Below the pieces are notes generated by a model. That model worked only from the letters and a program-made list of their open reading frames with translations, did not search any database and was not told the origin of the DNA. A program made the position numbers and the translations under genes. Positions 50,136 to 63,900 of a stretch of DNA of 64,000 nt are shown here, one piece after another (the stretch's first letter is position 1; the number at the start of each line of letters is the position of its first letter). This stretch comes from Camarhynchus parvulus (lineage: Eukaryota > Chordata > Aves > Passeriformes > Thraupidae), in contig NC_044571.1 of the NCBI RefSeq assembly GCF_901933205.1, positions 55,551,994 to 55,615,993 of the forward strand. Direction: 5' to 3'.

Positions 50136-53100
50136 TGTGAATTTAAATCAAAGTCTCTAACCTTTTAAAATTTTGCCTATTACAAACTCCTATTCATATT
50201 TGTAAATCCATTTTCTATGTACAAACAAGCAACTGGTGTTTTTATTTTGTCTGAAAGTTTTGTTAAAAATTTAAAAATATTACCAGTTTTCCTAAAAAAG
50301 TCAATACATATACCAACTGGAAGTTCAGATAACTTTAGTAATAAAGAGAAAACTTTTAATAAAGAGCTTTTCCTTTCCAGCTTGTAGACAGAGAAAAAAT
50401 TGCCTGTATACAAAAGTGAGCAAAAACTAAGTAACGAAGTATGATAAAAGAGCACAGAGTGACCTTTCTCAAAACAAAAGTAGTTTGCAAAGAAAACCTC
50501 AACACAGCTGTTACCATCTTGTATTTTTTATTAGAATACAAAGAAAACACAGTTCATAGACCTTAGGTTGATTTTTTAAAAGCAGTATAGAAATTGGTTG
50601 AAAGTGTGTACAAGTTAATGTACAAAGAAATTCATTGTCATACCGTTCTCTAAAACTTTAACATTAATAAAAATTGGGTCATTTCATCAGGTTTTTTTGA
50701 AGGTAGTTATACAATGATTAAACTTGTAAAAAGACAGTCAGAAAGCTGGCAATTACAATCTGACTAAATTCTCAATCCAAGTATCTTCTTGTAGATAATG
50801 AGACATAATGGTCTGCAATGCCAAGGTTAAACTTTCTGGTCATATCTGACAGCTACCTGTAGAAAGAAAGCAATTAAAGACACTAGCAGTTAGGTAGATT
50901 ATGTTGGATCTCATAAGAAAATACAAATTGTTCTTGAAAATGAGAATAGAAGTAGACTTCCTGGTTTTTAGACTCTGTTTGAACATCAGGAAACCTTGAG
51001 ACTCAAAGCTGTTGATTGTCTTTTACCCTGGAATACAGACATGAGCTCATGGCATAAGAGTGGTTCAGAATGTGAGTGATATATAAAAATGTTGGGGTTC
51101 TTTGTTTTCTAAATCCTAGATTAATATATTTTGATTAAAAAGTGCTATTACATATAAGTTGTAATTTTTGTAACTCACAATTTTATTCTCACTTCCATTC
51201 CTCTTGGAAATACTGTGATAAGTATTCATTCAAAGAATATTTAAACTGATAATTGAATGCAGTTGTATTTGGTTGCTTTTTAAATAAGAAGTCCATGTTA
51301 ATTAAAGAAATGCTGAAGAAACCTTTCATAAGCGACAAGCCTGAAATTCTTCAGAGGCAATGTCTCTTATCTGTAAATCTGTAATAAACACAACCACCTT
51401 TTAGTCTGCAGATAGGTCATAGTTCTTGAAAGCTACTTCTGTTCAACAATTTTATTTTAGGCTCAGTTTAAAAACTATGACAGAACATTATTTTAAAATT
51501 TGTGGTGCTTATAGTATTTAAATTGCTCTTAAGGTTTCTGAAAGTGTATGGAACTTCTGTAGTTTTTTTTCATAGCAGTTTTCATCATGAGTTGTATGTA
51601 GGATTGTTAGGAAAGCAATCAACCTTTAAGAATATATTCCATGACACAGCATGTATAAATCATTATTCTGGAGTCTTATAGAGAAATATTGTGTGAATCT
51701 AAAAAGCTTATGGATTGATTCGTATCATTAACTTTAAATGCCTTATTGAGATACTTAGGTTGCACTTGGCTTCTTAGTTAGTAAAAATGGATAGGTACTC
51801 TGGGAGATGATGAAGCACAGATAAAATCTAAACCTCTTTCCAAATGAATTTTTCTATCTCCATTGCTATCTTGTAGCTGGATACTCTTCTTTCTAATGAC
51901 ACAGGTATTTGTGGGGTCCTCTTATAAACTGGATGGTTTTAGGTTCCAATATGGAATACAAAGATAATTATTGGTTAACAAAATAAACAGCTATTTCGAT
52001 GTTTTTTTAATGACTGAGAAATTAGTGCTCAGAACACTAGATAAAGCCAGAAGATAAAGAACATTTTCCAAGGTAAATTACAAAGAAAAAAAGGACTATT
52101 CAATGACCAAGAAAATTTAACACTAATTTTCATTTTAAAGAAAAACTGAATTATCTGAAATGGCAAGGTTTTCTAGATTTACATGATAAAATATCTCATC
52201 TTTACAAAGATTTTTTAAAGACAAAAATTTACCTTGAAAATATACTAAGGCGTAACACATTGTGATTGTTCAGACTAAAAGTCAAAGTCTAGATGTCTGA
52301 GTTCTCATTTATGGTTTTTCTTTACTCTGTTCTTTCATTCCTTTGTAAGAATCTGGATGCCCTCCTGACACAAAACACATCAAACTTACAGCTGCTGGGT
52401 GGTTATACCCAGGGGTCTGGACACAGAAACTCAGCCTGACGTCTCTCATGTGTACAGTCACAACAATCAATGCCTTTTCCTGGGACACAATTCCTCTGCT
52501 CTCTCCTAGACCTCCACCCTGTGCATTCATATGGTCAAGGGCATTGTCAACCCAAGAAGAAAACACTTTACCAGCTCCACACCCATCTGCCTAAGCATTT
52601 AAAGGGATATTTGCTGTGATTTTTCTGTCTGCTTGATTAACCCAGCACATGGCCTGACTGTAAGCAGCACCAGGCTCTGTCCAAGATCTTGGAAAATTTC
52701 ATGGCAACTCTGGAAGTGAGCTGGAATGTAATGCTTCCATGTGCATAAATGGAGAGATAAGGAATTCAGTCCAGTTGTCCAGACACAGCATAATAGTGTA
52801 ACTTGAGATGCAATAGGATGTCTTTGCTGTATTTCAATTGATACTACAGAAGGGCATACATCTTTCTGTCTGTCAGCCTTGTGAAGATGATATGTTGAAC
52901 AATTAAGGACATTTCAAATGTCATGAGATACCTATGCATGGATGATTCACCCAAATTAAAAATATCTGTTCTGGGGCAAGAATCTAACATGGAAGAAATT
53001 ACCATCTCAGATACACTTTTGGCCAGTCAGCAATGACTTCACCAAAAATGTATGAAAATCTCCATGCAAGGTCTTTGAGGTATCTAAATTGTGGTATCAA

Positions 53101-53155
53101 AATTGAGCTTACACTATCGAACTGCTACTTGTTCCCCGGTTCAGTCACTTGAGTT
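50136..53155. other. AT-rich non-coding DNA, no gene seen
   Basis: No gene or recognised repeat. The minus-strand frame 52309-52566 (85 codons) lies in a GC-richer patch but shows no recognisable domain. Confidence 0.55.
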
Positions 53156-53157
53156 GT

Positions 53158-54390
53158 TCTTGGAATCAAAGGGTAATGTTGGTAGGAACCACTGGGTATT
53201 ATCTGTTCCAACCTCCCTCCTCAAGCAGGGTCATCCTGGCATGGCATGAGATTATGTCCAGATGGTTTTTTAACATCTCCCGTGAGGGAGACTCCACAAC
53301 TTCTCTGGAAAATCTGTTCCAGAGTGATTTCACCTACACAGAAAAGGAACTCTTTCTCAGATTCAGGCGGGACTTGCTGTGCATCAGTTTCTGTCTGTTG
53401 CTCCTTGTCCTGTTGTCTGGCACAACCAAGAAGAGTCTGACTCCCTCCTCTTGACACTCTCCCTTTAGATACCTACAGACATTGATGAGGTGCCCTGTCA
53501 GTTGTCTCTTCTTGAGGCTAAACAGGCCCAGCTCTCTCATCCTTTCCTCATTAGAGAGATGTTCCAGTCCCCTAATCATCTTTGTGGCCTCTGCTGGACC
53601 CACTCCAGGATCTTCATATATCCCTTGACTGAGGAGCCCAGAACTGGACACAGGACTCTGAGGCCTCACCAGGGCTGAGTGGAGAGGCAGGATCACCTCT
53701 CTTGACCTGCTGGCAATGCTCTTCTTATTATACCACAGGACACCATTGGCCTTCTTGGACGCCAGGGCACACTGTTGGCTCATGGACAGCCTGTGATCCA
53801 TCAGTATTCCAAGGTCCTTTTCTGCAGAGCTGCTTTCCAGCAGATCAGCCCCCAGCCTGTGCTGGAGCATGGGGTTATTCTTCCTCAGTGCAGGAACCCG
53901 CATTTGCTTTTGTTGAAGTCCAGACAGTTCTCTGCCCATCTCTCCAGCCTGTTGAGGTTGTTCTGAAGGGCTGCACAGCCCTCTGGGATATTGGCCGCTC
54001 TTCCCAGCTTTGGGTCATCAGCAAAATTGCTGAGGAGGCATCTCTTCATCCAAGTCACTGAGAAATATGTTCAACAATTCTGCGTCCAGTATTGAATGCT
54101 GGGGGACACCACTGCTGACAGGCATCCAACTAAACTCTGTGCCACTGATTACGACCCTCTGGGATCTGCTGTTCATCCAGTTCTCAATACACTAACTCTT
54201 CACTCATCCAGTCTTTCCTTAGTTTGCCTACAAGGATGTTGTGAGAGACAGTGACTAAAGCTTTTCTGAGGTAGGGATAAACTATACCCACTTCTCTCCC
54301 CTCATCCATCTGGGTAGTTTGTCCATTGTAGAAGGCAATCACGTTGGTCAAAATGATTTACCTTTACTGAATCCATGCTGGGTAAGAAAA
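53158..54390 (-). mobile_element. CR1 LINE, RT core to 3' end, best-preserved copy
   Basis: On the minus strand the element runs from a degraded GFSKGK block near 54375, through FYNGQT (about 54335), a KALVTVSHNIL block (about 54262-54230), an intact FADD catalytic box (54025-54014) and PKLGRAA, to the open frame 53939-53334. That 201-codon frame carries AEKDLGILMDHRLSMSQQCALA, SREVILPLHSALVRP, ATKMIRGLEHLSNEERMRELGLFSL and a closing RLNLRKSSF block (written here in parts), all CR1 ORF2 C-terminal motifs. The 3' UTR follows to about 53158. Frameshifts and stops upstream of 53939, and a missing N-terminal half, make it inactive. The length of the open frame suggests it is younger than the other CR1 copies here. 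Confidence 0.92.
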
Positions 54391-57300
54391 GAGTATGCCA
54401 AATCTATTGGAAAGATACCATCATATATGAAATCTGCTATCAGAGTGACCTTCTCAATTTCCTTGCAGCTTTGATTGTCTCATTTATTGCCCTTCTACTA
54501 CGTGTGTATTCTCAATACATCTGAAATATGAGGCACATTTCTCTCCAAACCGGCTATTCCAGCCTGTGCAACTTTTATGGCATATCAGCTCTTCATTGCC
54601 TCTCCATGCTGCCTATAAGTTGTGGTATCAATTCTGATATGTCAGAGCACAGAAACAAGTGGTTCATCTCAAGATATAAGCCAATGCACTCCACAGAGTT
54701 TTTTTCTGTCCAGGGAATTGGAAAAAATAGGATTAGCTGGACTGTTTCAGTGGATGCACTAACATGGTTTCATTTATTCCACTCATTTCCTGCCAAAGGA
54801 GTACACCCTGATAAATGAGAAGGGAACAGTGGTAGAGCCCTTGCTACAGAGGCAGAGAGATAGGGCATGTGGATGGTGAGAAGAACATTATACTGTGAGT
54901 AACTTAAAAAAAAGGTAAGAACAACTGCTCTAAAGTAATCTGCAAATAACTTTCTGTGGGACACCAGCTTACAGAGCACTGAAATGATATTGAGGCACCA
55001 TTATTGAATTTAGCCTTTCATTTTTCATCTCTCCAGACTATGAATTTTTAGTAATATTGGGAATAAAATTTTTGATGCTTGACATTTAATACATCTGATT
55101 CTTTTCCACAGCAACAATTGTTCAAAGAAAAATATTCCCTTTTCTCAAGTGAACATTGTGAGGATAAAGTTATTAATATATGAGAAGCTCAGAATGTGCA
55201 GAGTAGGGAGGCAAAAAATGGTTTAGGAGAATCTGTTTTTTTTATTCTCTGCTTTGATAGTGTAGTTGTAAAGTCTATGGCTGTAATTCTAAGCTTGCTC
55301 ACATGCTTATAAATCAGTCTACTGTCACAGACATGTAGTTATTGGTGCAAATGGAGATTGGAATTAGGTGTTACCAGCTAAATAATCAGCTACTTTAAAC
55401 TGTTGTGGATCAATTCCACACTTCAGACACAAGTGAAACACCACAGCTCATGACAAACAAAAAATATGTCCTTAATCATCTTTTCTTTTAAATCAGAGAT
55501 AGTAAAAACTCTCATTGATATGCTCCTCTTTCCAATGCTTAACCTTGATTTTATGGTATGGTACACAGTTTATGTCATGACGAGAAGTTGTGCCACCATG
55601 CACTTTTTCTTTCCATACGAAAATCATGGTTACATAGCTAAAGAACAAATTCCTTTTGCATAACAAATAAAAGATAACCTCAGATACGTGATTACAGTGA
55701 CACGTCTTGATTTAAAGCTATTTTAAGTCAGTGTGAGTGTTGCATTGATTTCAGATTAATTTTGCACCATAGCATACCATGACAAATCCAGAAGTTCAAT
55801 CTGATTGCACACACTTTGAATAGCCAATAAAGTGTAGAGCAATATTTAGCAATGTTTACTATGCATGTGGTGGCAGCAAGGACTGACAGTAGCTTTGGTG
55901 GAATCTTGGAATTGGTATCAGGTTAATATGAAACAAAGATTATTGCTGTCTGTAATCTCACCATAGAATAGTACCTCTCTTGAAAATTTTATTATTGCCT
56001 AATGGAAAACTCAACATTTTGACATGAAAAAATACACTCAACTGATTTAGGATAAATCTCTTATAATTTAAACTTTAATTTTCTTATTTTACAACAACAT
56101 GGACAGTCACTTGTAAAACATATACTTTCCAGGGACTGTGATCTTCATAATATTGCATTCTGTGCCACTATTTTTTTTCTGGTTAGACCATGTCTGTAAA
56201 GACAACTTTCATGATACATTAGAAAAAAAAAATAAAATAAAATAAAATAACTTTTAAAAAATCAGTGAATTAGAAACAACTTGTCAATGAGAAATAATAT
56301 TAGAATCAGAATGGTAGCAGTATTTCTGCCCAATTACAATAGGAATCTCATGCTCCAGTCTCTATCTGTGGGATATATAAAAAGATTTTTAGTTTGTGTT
56401 TTATTTCTTTAGTTCTTTGACAATATACCATGAGTAAGATATTTCAGAATGATATGCAGTGCAAATAATAATAATAATTTTAAATTCGTTGAGGTGGAAT
56501 GTCTTAAGTGTGAGAAATTTGAGTGTCCATAATACTATAGAAGTTAAAATTAATTATATTCACAATATTTTTTAAATTATCATTTTCCTTTTGATGTCTG
56601 CCTGGGCAAAATGAAATATCAAGTAAATAGTCTTCAAAATTGTCCTTCCAGTAAAGTCATTCTTAACACTTCTTAGCATTTCAGTGCATTAAAAAATGTA
56701 CCTCCCTTTTCTTTACCCCATGCCTTTACTTCTTACTACATGCCAGTAGAAATTGAAGTAATAATTTTGAGTTCTTTCACACAAAGGAGGACATTGTATT
56801 CACACCTCTGTGAAAACTGAAAATGAGAAGAGCATGTAGTAATCACCAGACAACTTTACTAAAATAAAGCACATATTGAAAAAGTAGAACTTTTCAAGTC
56901 TCTGAAAGAAATGATGAAACTAGTAATGCTTCAAGTGTGTACACATTCAAATTTAAATGTTTTCTCTAAGTCCTGTTGCATATCCAATATGAGATTTTTG
57001 GTCCCTATCTGTATCTAGCCTTTCTGTATGGGCCAATGTCTTATGACTTCTTTCATGTCGTAGTTTCAATATGCTGATTCATTCTGTATCTTGCTGTGTT
57101 ACTTAATTCCTTCTGTTTTTACAGATCCTATACACACAAGACATCTTCTGGATTTCATATTGCCTGTCAATTATAACAATCTTGTCACATTTTGTTGTTC
57201 AAAGCACTTATGTAATGTGATTTCCTCTTTTTAGCCAATTTTTTGTAATAATTAACCTTCATATAATTTTCAGTCCTTCAATACAGAATACCAGTCTTAA

Positions 57301-59902
57301 TAAATAATTTGCTTTATCTTTTGAATTTTGCCTGTCCTAGACTTTCTGCATTTCTAAGCATCAATAATTTAAACCACAAGAGACATTAAAAAAAAGTTCC
57401 ATTCTCCATAAATGACACGAAATTTGTTATGTATTGCCATTTCAGTCATTCTATAAGTGCCAACCCAGAAATACAATCAGTTCCAATGATTGGAGGGAGG
57501 GTATAAGTGTCTAAGTTGTGTATAGACAACTATGTATGTATGTGTATGAAGTTGAACCTGACTCCCACCTCAATCACAAAGTATAAATTATTTACTAATG
57601 CAGTTCTGTTTCTCAAAGCCAGTATTTTCAGGAATTATTCTAAAATAAGACAATCAATACAACCAGAGAATGAAAGTAAGCTAACTGCAAAAATGAAACT
57701 AAAGAAATGCTGAAATTAGTGCATACCAAGGATAGATTAGGCTTGATTCTTTCCACACCAGCATCTTCTTTAGAATTAGCAATTTTGGAAGGCTATATGT
57801 CCAGTAACAGAAAATTCATAGCAAAATAGGCTATTTTTGTAGGAATAATCCATCATTCCTACAAGAGGTTATGTCCAAGGCAGCATACTTCTTCACCAGT
57901 TAACAGAAACAACAGGCAGATTAAAGAAAACGCTGGTCTCTGGTCCCTGTTGAAAGAATCATCTTTCACAGGGATATTTTCAGTGAATAACAAGCCAGAA
58001 TAAAGAGGTTAAAAAAATATTTTAAAAGAGGTAAAACATATGACAATATCATTAGCGAGATTACCTGATGTAATTAAGAGATAAAGAAAGACCAAAAACA
58101 CTCCAAAACTTTAGGAAGTGAGAAATTACAAAAACTAAGGGCTGAGAATAATAAGTACCTGAAAGAGGGAATATTTTTGTTGTGAAGGTTTGTATATAAG
58201 CAGTCAGTTTCTACAAAGGTTATTCAATTATACTTTTGAAAGATAAATAATGAAAACAAATGTATTCAGCCATTTAAGAGAAATGTGCAAAGTCAACCTG
58301 CTGGTACTTGATAATCTTTACTTGCCTCATCTGCCCGCAGAAAAATAAAAAGATGAAAACCACACTACAAAATGTTCCCAGCTGGTAGAAAATGTCTCAT
58401 CTCAGAAATTTTAGACTTAATTACTAAATCTAGAACTGAGAGAAGCATGTTGTTTAAACTAGAAAAGCAGTGATTGTGTAATGATGTTTTGAATTCATAA
58501 AGGGCAAAAAAGCCTTTTCAAGTGCATTTGAAGAACAGGATAGAATGAATGCATTTGGGAAAGACAGACACTCATAAGAAATGCGTGGCTGTTCCATGTC
58601 TGTTTCCCACTGTTGGTTCCATTCACAAAGGAGTGAGCCTTCAGGCATTCAAATGCTTTGCAGTAATTATTCCCGAATGTTTGGTATTTATGAAAAATGC
58701 AATTTACTCTAGGGGATGCTTCACTAGCTTCACTACAAAGGCAAGTCACAACGACACATTCAAACATTGCTATAATTATCAGCCTATCACTGATTCTTGT
58801 TTGTCACAGCCTAGTCTTTTCTTAAAAAAAAACTTGCTCAAGGCCGAAATTTAACATCAGGACCAAACTGGGAAATTTTCCCCACATTGAAAAAAGCTGA
58901 TCATATTTGAAAATTCAAGGAAAAGCTCAGAGCAGAGTGCTTCTTTGAAGATGAACATTAGATCCAACCCACACTACCCTTTAATGTCACCACTTCAATA
59001 TACCAACTCTGATATAATGCCCAATAGTTAAGAGGCAAAGTACTTGTGTAGCTGCTTCAGAAAACACCACAGAAAATGGGTTTCATCATTAATTATACAA
59101 GCCTAGACAGTGAGCAGCCTTCTCATGAAAAGCCTAAAGCTTTCTCAAGAATGGCATAAGCTGCTGTTATTACAAAGTGATGGGGGCAAGGAGACAGACC
59201 CATGTGCAAGCAGAAAATGTGTTAGGTTTGGTAAGGATCTGCTTGCTTTGAGGTGGGTATTATTCCTTGATTTGCATGGAGGAGCTCCATGGAGATAATT
59301 TGATATCACACAGATCTAAAGGGAGTCTCCTGTGTAACACTGTAGTTCCATCACAGAATCACAAATATTTTGTCTGCAAGTTTTTACTTACAAATTTTTA
59401 TAAGATTCACATAAGAAATTTGTTAAGATATTCCTGCTCCTAAACTACAAGTCTTCTTTTACTCAACAGAGAATAAAGCAAGTTGACAAAGTTTGCTCCT
59501 TGCTTGATGTAATTAACATTGAGCACTAGTGACTTTTAAGATTTTTTCCTTCTATTTGTAACACTGGGGAAATAAAATATTGATTTGAGGGGAGGGGTGG
59601 CTATTAAGCATTGCAATTACTTCACACAGTAGTTCCATTTAAAAGATGGAAGAAGTTTAGTCCCACATGCTAGAATCTAAAACCTTAAGAGTAAAGGAAA
59701 AAAGTTCTTTAGTAGGAATATTTTGTTAGTTCAAATGAAGTTAGTTCACAGAGCTCTCCTTGTGAACTCCTTGTATTTCTCTTGTGTGGTTTACACCCCT
59801 GAATTCAATTTCCTAGAACTTTAAAGATCAAATATAACTGGTAGGCCTTAGATAAAATAATCATCTTTTGAAGATAATTCTGTCAGATCATCTAGATTAT
59901 AA
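54391..59902. other. AT-rich non-coding DNA, no gene seen
   Basis: No gene. Contains an AAAAT array at 56222-56250 and an ATA repeat near 56467. The stretch 58480-58830 is free of simple sequence and open on both strands for about 90-101 codons; it may be a conserved non-coding element, which is inference only. Confidence 0.55.
56222..56250. repeat. A-run followed by AAAAT microsatellite
   Basis: Adenine run followed by about four AAAAT units. Confidence 0.9.
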
Positions 59903-60045
59903 TTGAGAAGGCTGAGAGGGGATCTTACCACGGGAGGGGAGGGAGTGAAGAGCCATCCTCTTCTTGGTGGTCTCAGGCAATAGGACAAGAGGCCACAGGC
60001 AAAAGCTGTGACCACGAAGGCCACCCCTCCCTCAAAAAGCCTTCT
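59903..60045 (+). mobile_element. CR1 LINE scrap cut off by an LTR
   Basis: GAGAAGGCTGAGAGGGGATC (59905) matches the CR1 EKRRLRGDL block. GAGCCATCCTCTTCTTGGTG (59950) and CAATAGGACAAGAGGCCACA (59978) match the following conserved blocks, with internal gaps. Homology stops near 60045, short of the 3' UTR, close to where the next LTR begins. The rest of the CR1 was not found beyond that LTR. Confidence 0.6.
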
Positions 60046-60082
60046 GACTGGAACTGTGCCTAAAGGAACTTGAGATAAGATC

Positions 60083-60881
60083 AAGGTAACACTGTTGTCC
60101 AATTATCTCAGGTCTAGGAAGAAGTAAATGAGGCTGAGAGAGAAGAATGTATCCTCAAGAAAACCAAACCCAGCAGCAGTCCTGAAAACCAGCTCTGGCA
60201 GGGTTAAAGGTGGGGAGGCCACAGCCCACGGGCTCATCTGCTGAAGCCAGGTTTGCACACACTCCCCCACAACGGAAGGGGGAGGAGGAGAGTTTTGGGG
60301 GTGTGGTGTAACCTCTGGTCAGAGGGAGTGAATATCCACTGTCCCTCACACAAACTGGTCCAATTGCAAAGCCCCCAGCCCAGGAAGGCCACACCATGGG
60401 ACATTCACATAAGGGCAGCTGAGGGGGTGTCGTCATCCATCAAAGACCCTCAAAGTGATCCCTAGACTCTTTACTGAGACCTTGCAGCAGAGCACTGCAT
60501 GTGATGCCAAGTGATGCAACGCATCCAGAGCCTGCTGCCAGAGACTGTGTCCAACCTAGCCCTCCCCATGGGAAGGTACCTGAGCATTTCCACCTATCAT
60601 AACATATCATAATCCATTGAACTCTATGTTTTGCAGGACCATCATCACCAAGAAGACCAGAGAAAGTGAATTGGGATCCACCGAGTGATGATATTTTCTA
60701 CTTAATCTCTCACTGTCATTCTCTTTCTCTCCCACTCTTCCATGTTCTATTTTTTCTATCTCTCTACCTCACATTTACTGTTATATAAAATCCATACTAT
60801 TGACTTTGGAATATGGTCTCGTTTGCACCTTAATTCAGGCAGCCCAATCTTTCTTATAATTTTCATAACCAGATCATAACA
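60083..60881 (+). mobile_element. Avian endogenous retrovirus LTR, solo
   Basis: The block is GC-richer in its first two thirds, with GGGTGTGGTGTAACCTCTGG (60300) and CAGCCCAGGAAGGCCACACC (60375). A pyrimidine-rich stretch follows (60705-60775), then a decayed polyadenylation-like TATATAAAAT at 60782 and ATGGTCTCGTTTGCACCTTA (60812). It ends CAGATCATAACA at 60881. This order is familiar from avian LTRs. No retroviral coding sequence adjoins. AAGATC occurs at 60077-60082 and 60881-60886, a weak candidate target duplication; the first base overlaps the last LTR base. A TG start at 60093 is an alternative 5' end. Confidence 0.6.
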
Positions 60882-63780
60882 AGATCTCAGCAAACACATT
60901 TGAACAGAGGCAATAAATAACAAAACAAAAAATGAAGGTTCAAAAGATGTTAAGCTCCAAATCAGTTTAAATTCAACATGCTGGTTAACAGTATGGCACC
61001 TTATTTTAGAGACATGCTTTTGGGTTTTCAGTCAATTTCTAAAGAATTAATATATACTTCACTCATAGACATATATCTAGTGCTAACACTTAAGCAATTG
61101 AAAAGCTCTTTTTTCTTTTAATAGGAACTCTTACAGAAATGTGATTTTTTTTAGAAACTCCACAGTCTCCATCAACTTTGCCTTTAACTTGCTTTCGAGA
61201 ATGGGACTCCTTCCTCCTGGCTGTTGTTAGAGATACAAAAGACTGTTCTGCAACGTCAATAAGGTGAGTTAAGAACATACTGTGGACTTATTCCTTTGGA
61301 TGTAAATCTGGTTGTTTGCTTCCTTAGACTTAATTCAAACTCCTTGGGGGCTATTTTCTAGGCAGCCTTTCACAGAATTATAATCAGCCAGTATGCATTA
61401 GTTTTAATGGACATGGTCTACTTTTACACACAGCCTTTTAACCTCCTGTATGCAATCACCTGTTAAAAGCTCAAAAGTAAAACAGTTGTATGACTTTTCT
61501 CCTGCTAAACCAACACAAAAAAAAATCCCAAGTATATACAATTTATACAACTGTATTGACGTAAGTTCTATTATTTATATAGAGTAACACAAGTAAACCT
61601 GCCAAAGTATAGCCCTTAAATACTTTTTTTCTAATTTGCTGTTATTTGACCAAATACTCCTCAGTTACTATACTGGAACTGGAAAAGATGGAGTGATTTT
61701 TTTCACAGCAGCAGCATGCTGTGCTTTTAATTTGTCATTAAACCAGTGTTGATAACACACCAGCATTTTGGCTATGGTTAACAGTTCAACACAATATTGA
61801 GATTTTCTTTTTTCCCACTCTGACCCATGTATTACAGCAGCTCATTAAGTTTTGTAAATCAGAGGACATGTAACCAAAAGACATATTGTCATGTAATCAA
61901 TATCCCTTATAAAGGAAATTAGTAGCTAACAAAATTAGTGTTGTCTTCTTTAAAAATTCATTTAATATTTCGCAAAAAACATTCTATTGATTCTATTTCT
62001 GTGGTATTAATAAGTGAAAGCCAGTTGAACACGTTTTGTAGGTCTGAAAACTTCCAAATGCTTCAGTCATAAATTGTGTGTTTAAATGAGCATTGCCCTC
62101 AGATTGTCTCCAACTAAAATATTAAGCATGATACTTACAACAGTAGTAAATTTGGATGTGGGCCAGAAGTGATTTTCTATTCTTGAAAGGATTTGCTGTT
62201 ATTCATCTGAAACTTTGAAGGTGTCAAAACAGCACATTTCAACAGTCTAATATTTTGTCTTTAAAAATAGATGAAGTTGGTCTTTTCCCTTCCACCCTTT
62301 TGTTCATTGCCTTCAAATTAATTAATTTTTATTTTCAACCAAAATGTTTCAAAAATGTGTGAAGTGTTTTATGCAGCATTCCTTTTGGCCCATCCTTCAA
62401 GTTCAGGGCTGAGTACTTAGCAAGTCTCAAGATGAACACAGTATGTGCACTTACTTACAAACCCACCATATGGTCCCTTTAGCTAAGGCTCATTCATCCA
62501 AAGCTGTCCTTTGGATGTAGGACAACTTTTTATCCACTCAATTAACTGAGAGTTTATGTATTTCCCTCTGCATCTATAATTATCTGAACAGCGGTATGAT
62601 CTAGCATTTTAGACTGGTGTCACAAGAGCCTTAGAAACTCACAAAATGAGTGGTTTTGCTTTGATGCAATGAACCTGATTATCGGCAGGATCATTGTCCT
62701 GAAGCCACTCTTGTATTTTACATTGGTACCATACAAAAGTGTTCTGCTTATTCCCAAATTGACAAAGCCAATGGATGTCTCACTGGGTCATATATATCAG
62801 TTCTCCACAGCTTCTGTGAGCTCCAAATATGCAAAACATGTCCCTCCTATGTCAATTTGTAAATGAAAAATCAGCTTTTTTTTGTTCTTTCTACAGGAGA
62901 TTTTTGATAAGGCATTTTAAAATAGTAAGGCACAGGACCCACGGTAGATGCTAAAGATGATTCCAGCTAGCTCTAGACATCACGCCGTATGTCCACATTT
63001 GAGATAGATACTTGATGCTTCTTTTATTCAGTGTAGGGAATTAGGCAAACTGAAGAGCAATTCTCATCAGGATTTTGAAGAAATAGATCACAACCTGAAA
63101 GCTGTTATTTTTCTCAGTTGACACACAGGGAATTGGGCTGAGTAGCTCAGATCCATGCATTATTAACACCTGCAGCTGGTCAGAGGTAACTCAAGTTCAG
63201 TAACTTTTGCATCATCTGAGAAGTAGATATTCATGCTGAAGCTAAATCCTGCCAGAGGTGCAAAAATTTCCCAGAAGATCTAAGCAGGCCAGTACAAATG
63301 CTGCGCAGATTGCTGCCCAAGTATAGAGCCAGGAGTGCAATGGCATCTGTCCTTGGCTCAGAAGATTTTAACTGTTTCCATGCTGTGCTGAGCCCTTGCC
63401 AGAGACCAAGAGCTGTTCCAGCTGTCTTCACACCATGTTCTCTGTCATATCTGGTTTAGATGCTGGACACAGCTTCAGACCCAAAGTAGCTCCATGCATT
63501 TGGACAGCATAGCATCTTTCATAAAGCAAAAGGGGCTGTTCATGAGGCTAATCCTGGCCACGTTAGCTCAGTGTGGAAACCATAGCACTAATTCTGTTTT
63601 CAAAACTCTGTGAGGCTCCAATTGGCATTGGTAACAGAGAGCTGACTGAGTTGTGATGGCATGAGCAGAAGGAATAAGCTCATGCTGAACTCAGTGCTGT
63701 CAGGACTCCGCTGCATGTGGAGTGTGCGCTGGTTCAGGTGTCTCTTCATTCCACTGCAGGCTATGCTGTAAACACACTCA
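60882..63780. other. AT-rich non-coding DNA, no gene seen
   Basis: No gene is supported. The last part (about 63100-63780) is GC-richer and free of simple sequence; it matches nothing I recognise. Confidence 0.5.
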
Positions 63781-63900
63781 GTGGGTATAGAGATGCTTGT
63801 AATTCACAAAGTAGTGTGCCAAATGGCTTTCCAAAATCCAGGTGAAAAGCACATAAAACACGGTATTTAATCCTCCCTTGAATTTCATGTGCTATGAGTT
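63780..63900 (-). mobile_element. Possible very old CR1-like LINE scrap
   Basis: The plus strand AGTGTGCCAAATGGCTTTCC (63812) followed by AAAATCCAGGTGAAAAGCAC (63833) resembles the reverse complement of the CR1/L3 reverse-transcriptase block around KAFDTV, which on this strand usually reads GTGTCAAATGCTTT then GAAATCCAGGT. Only about 60-100 bp align, with many mismatches. Confidence 0.3.

Noticed and set aside
59350..59385. ATCACAGAATCACAAATATT as a CR1 3' terminus
   Set aside because: Only the terminal motif is similar; the CR1 3' UTR and ORF2 blocks that should follow are absent.
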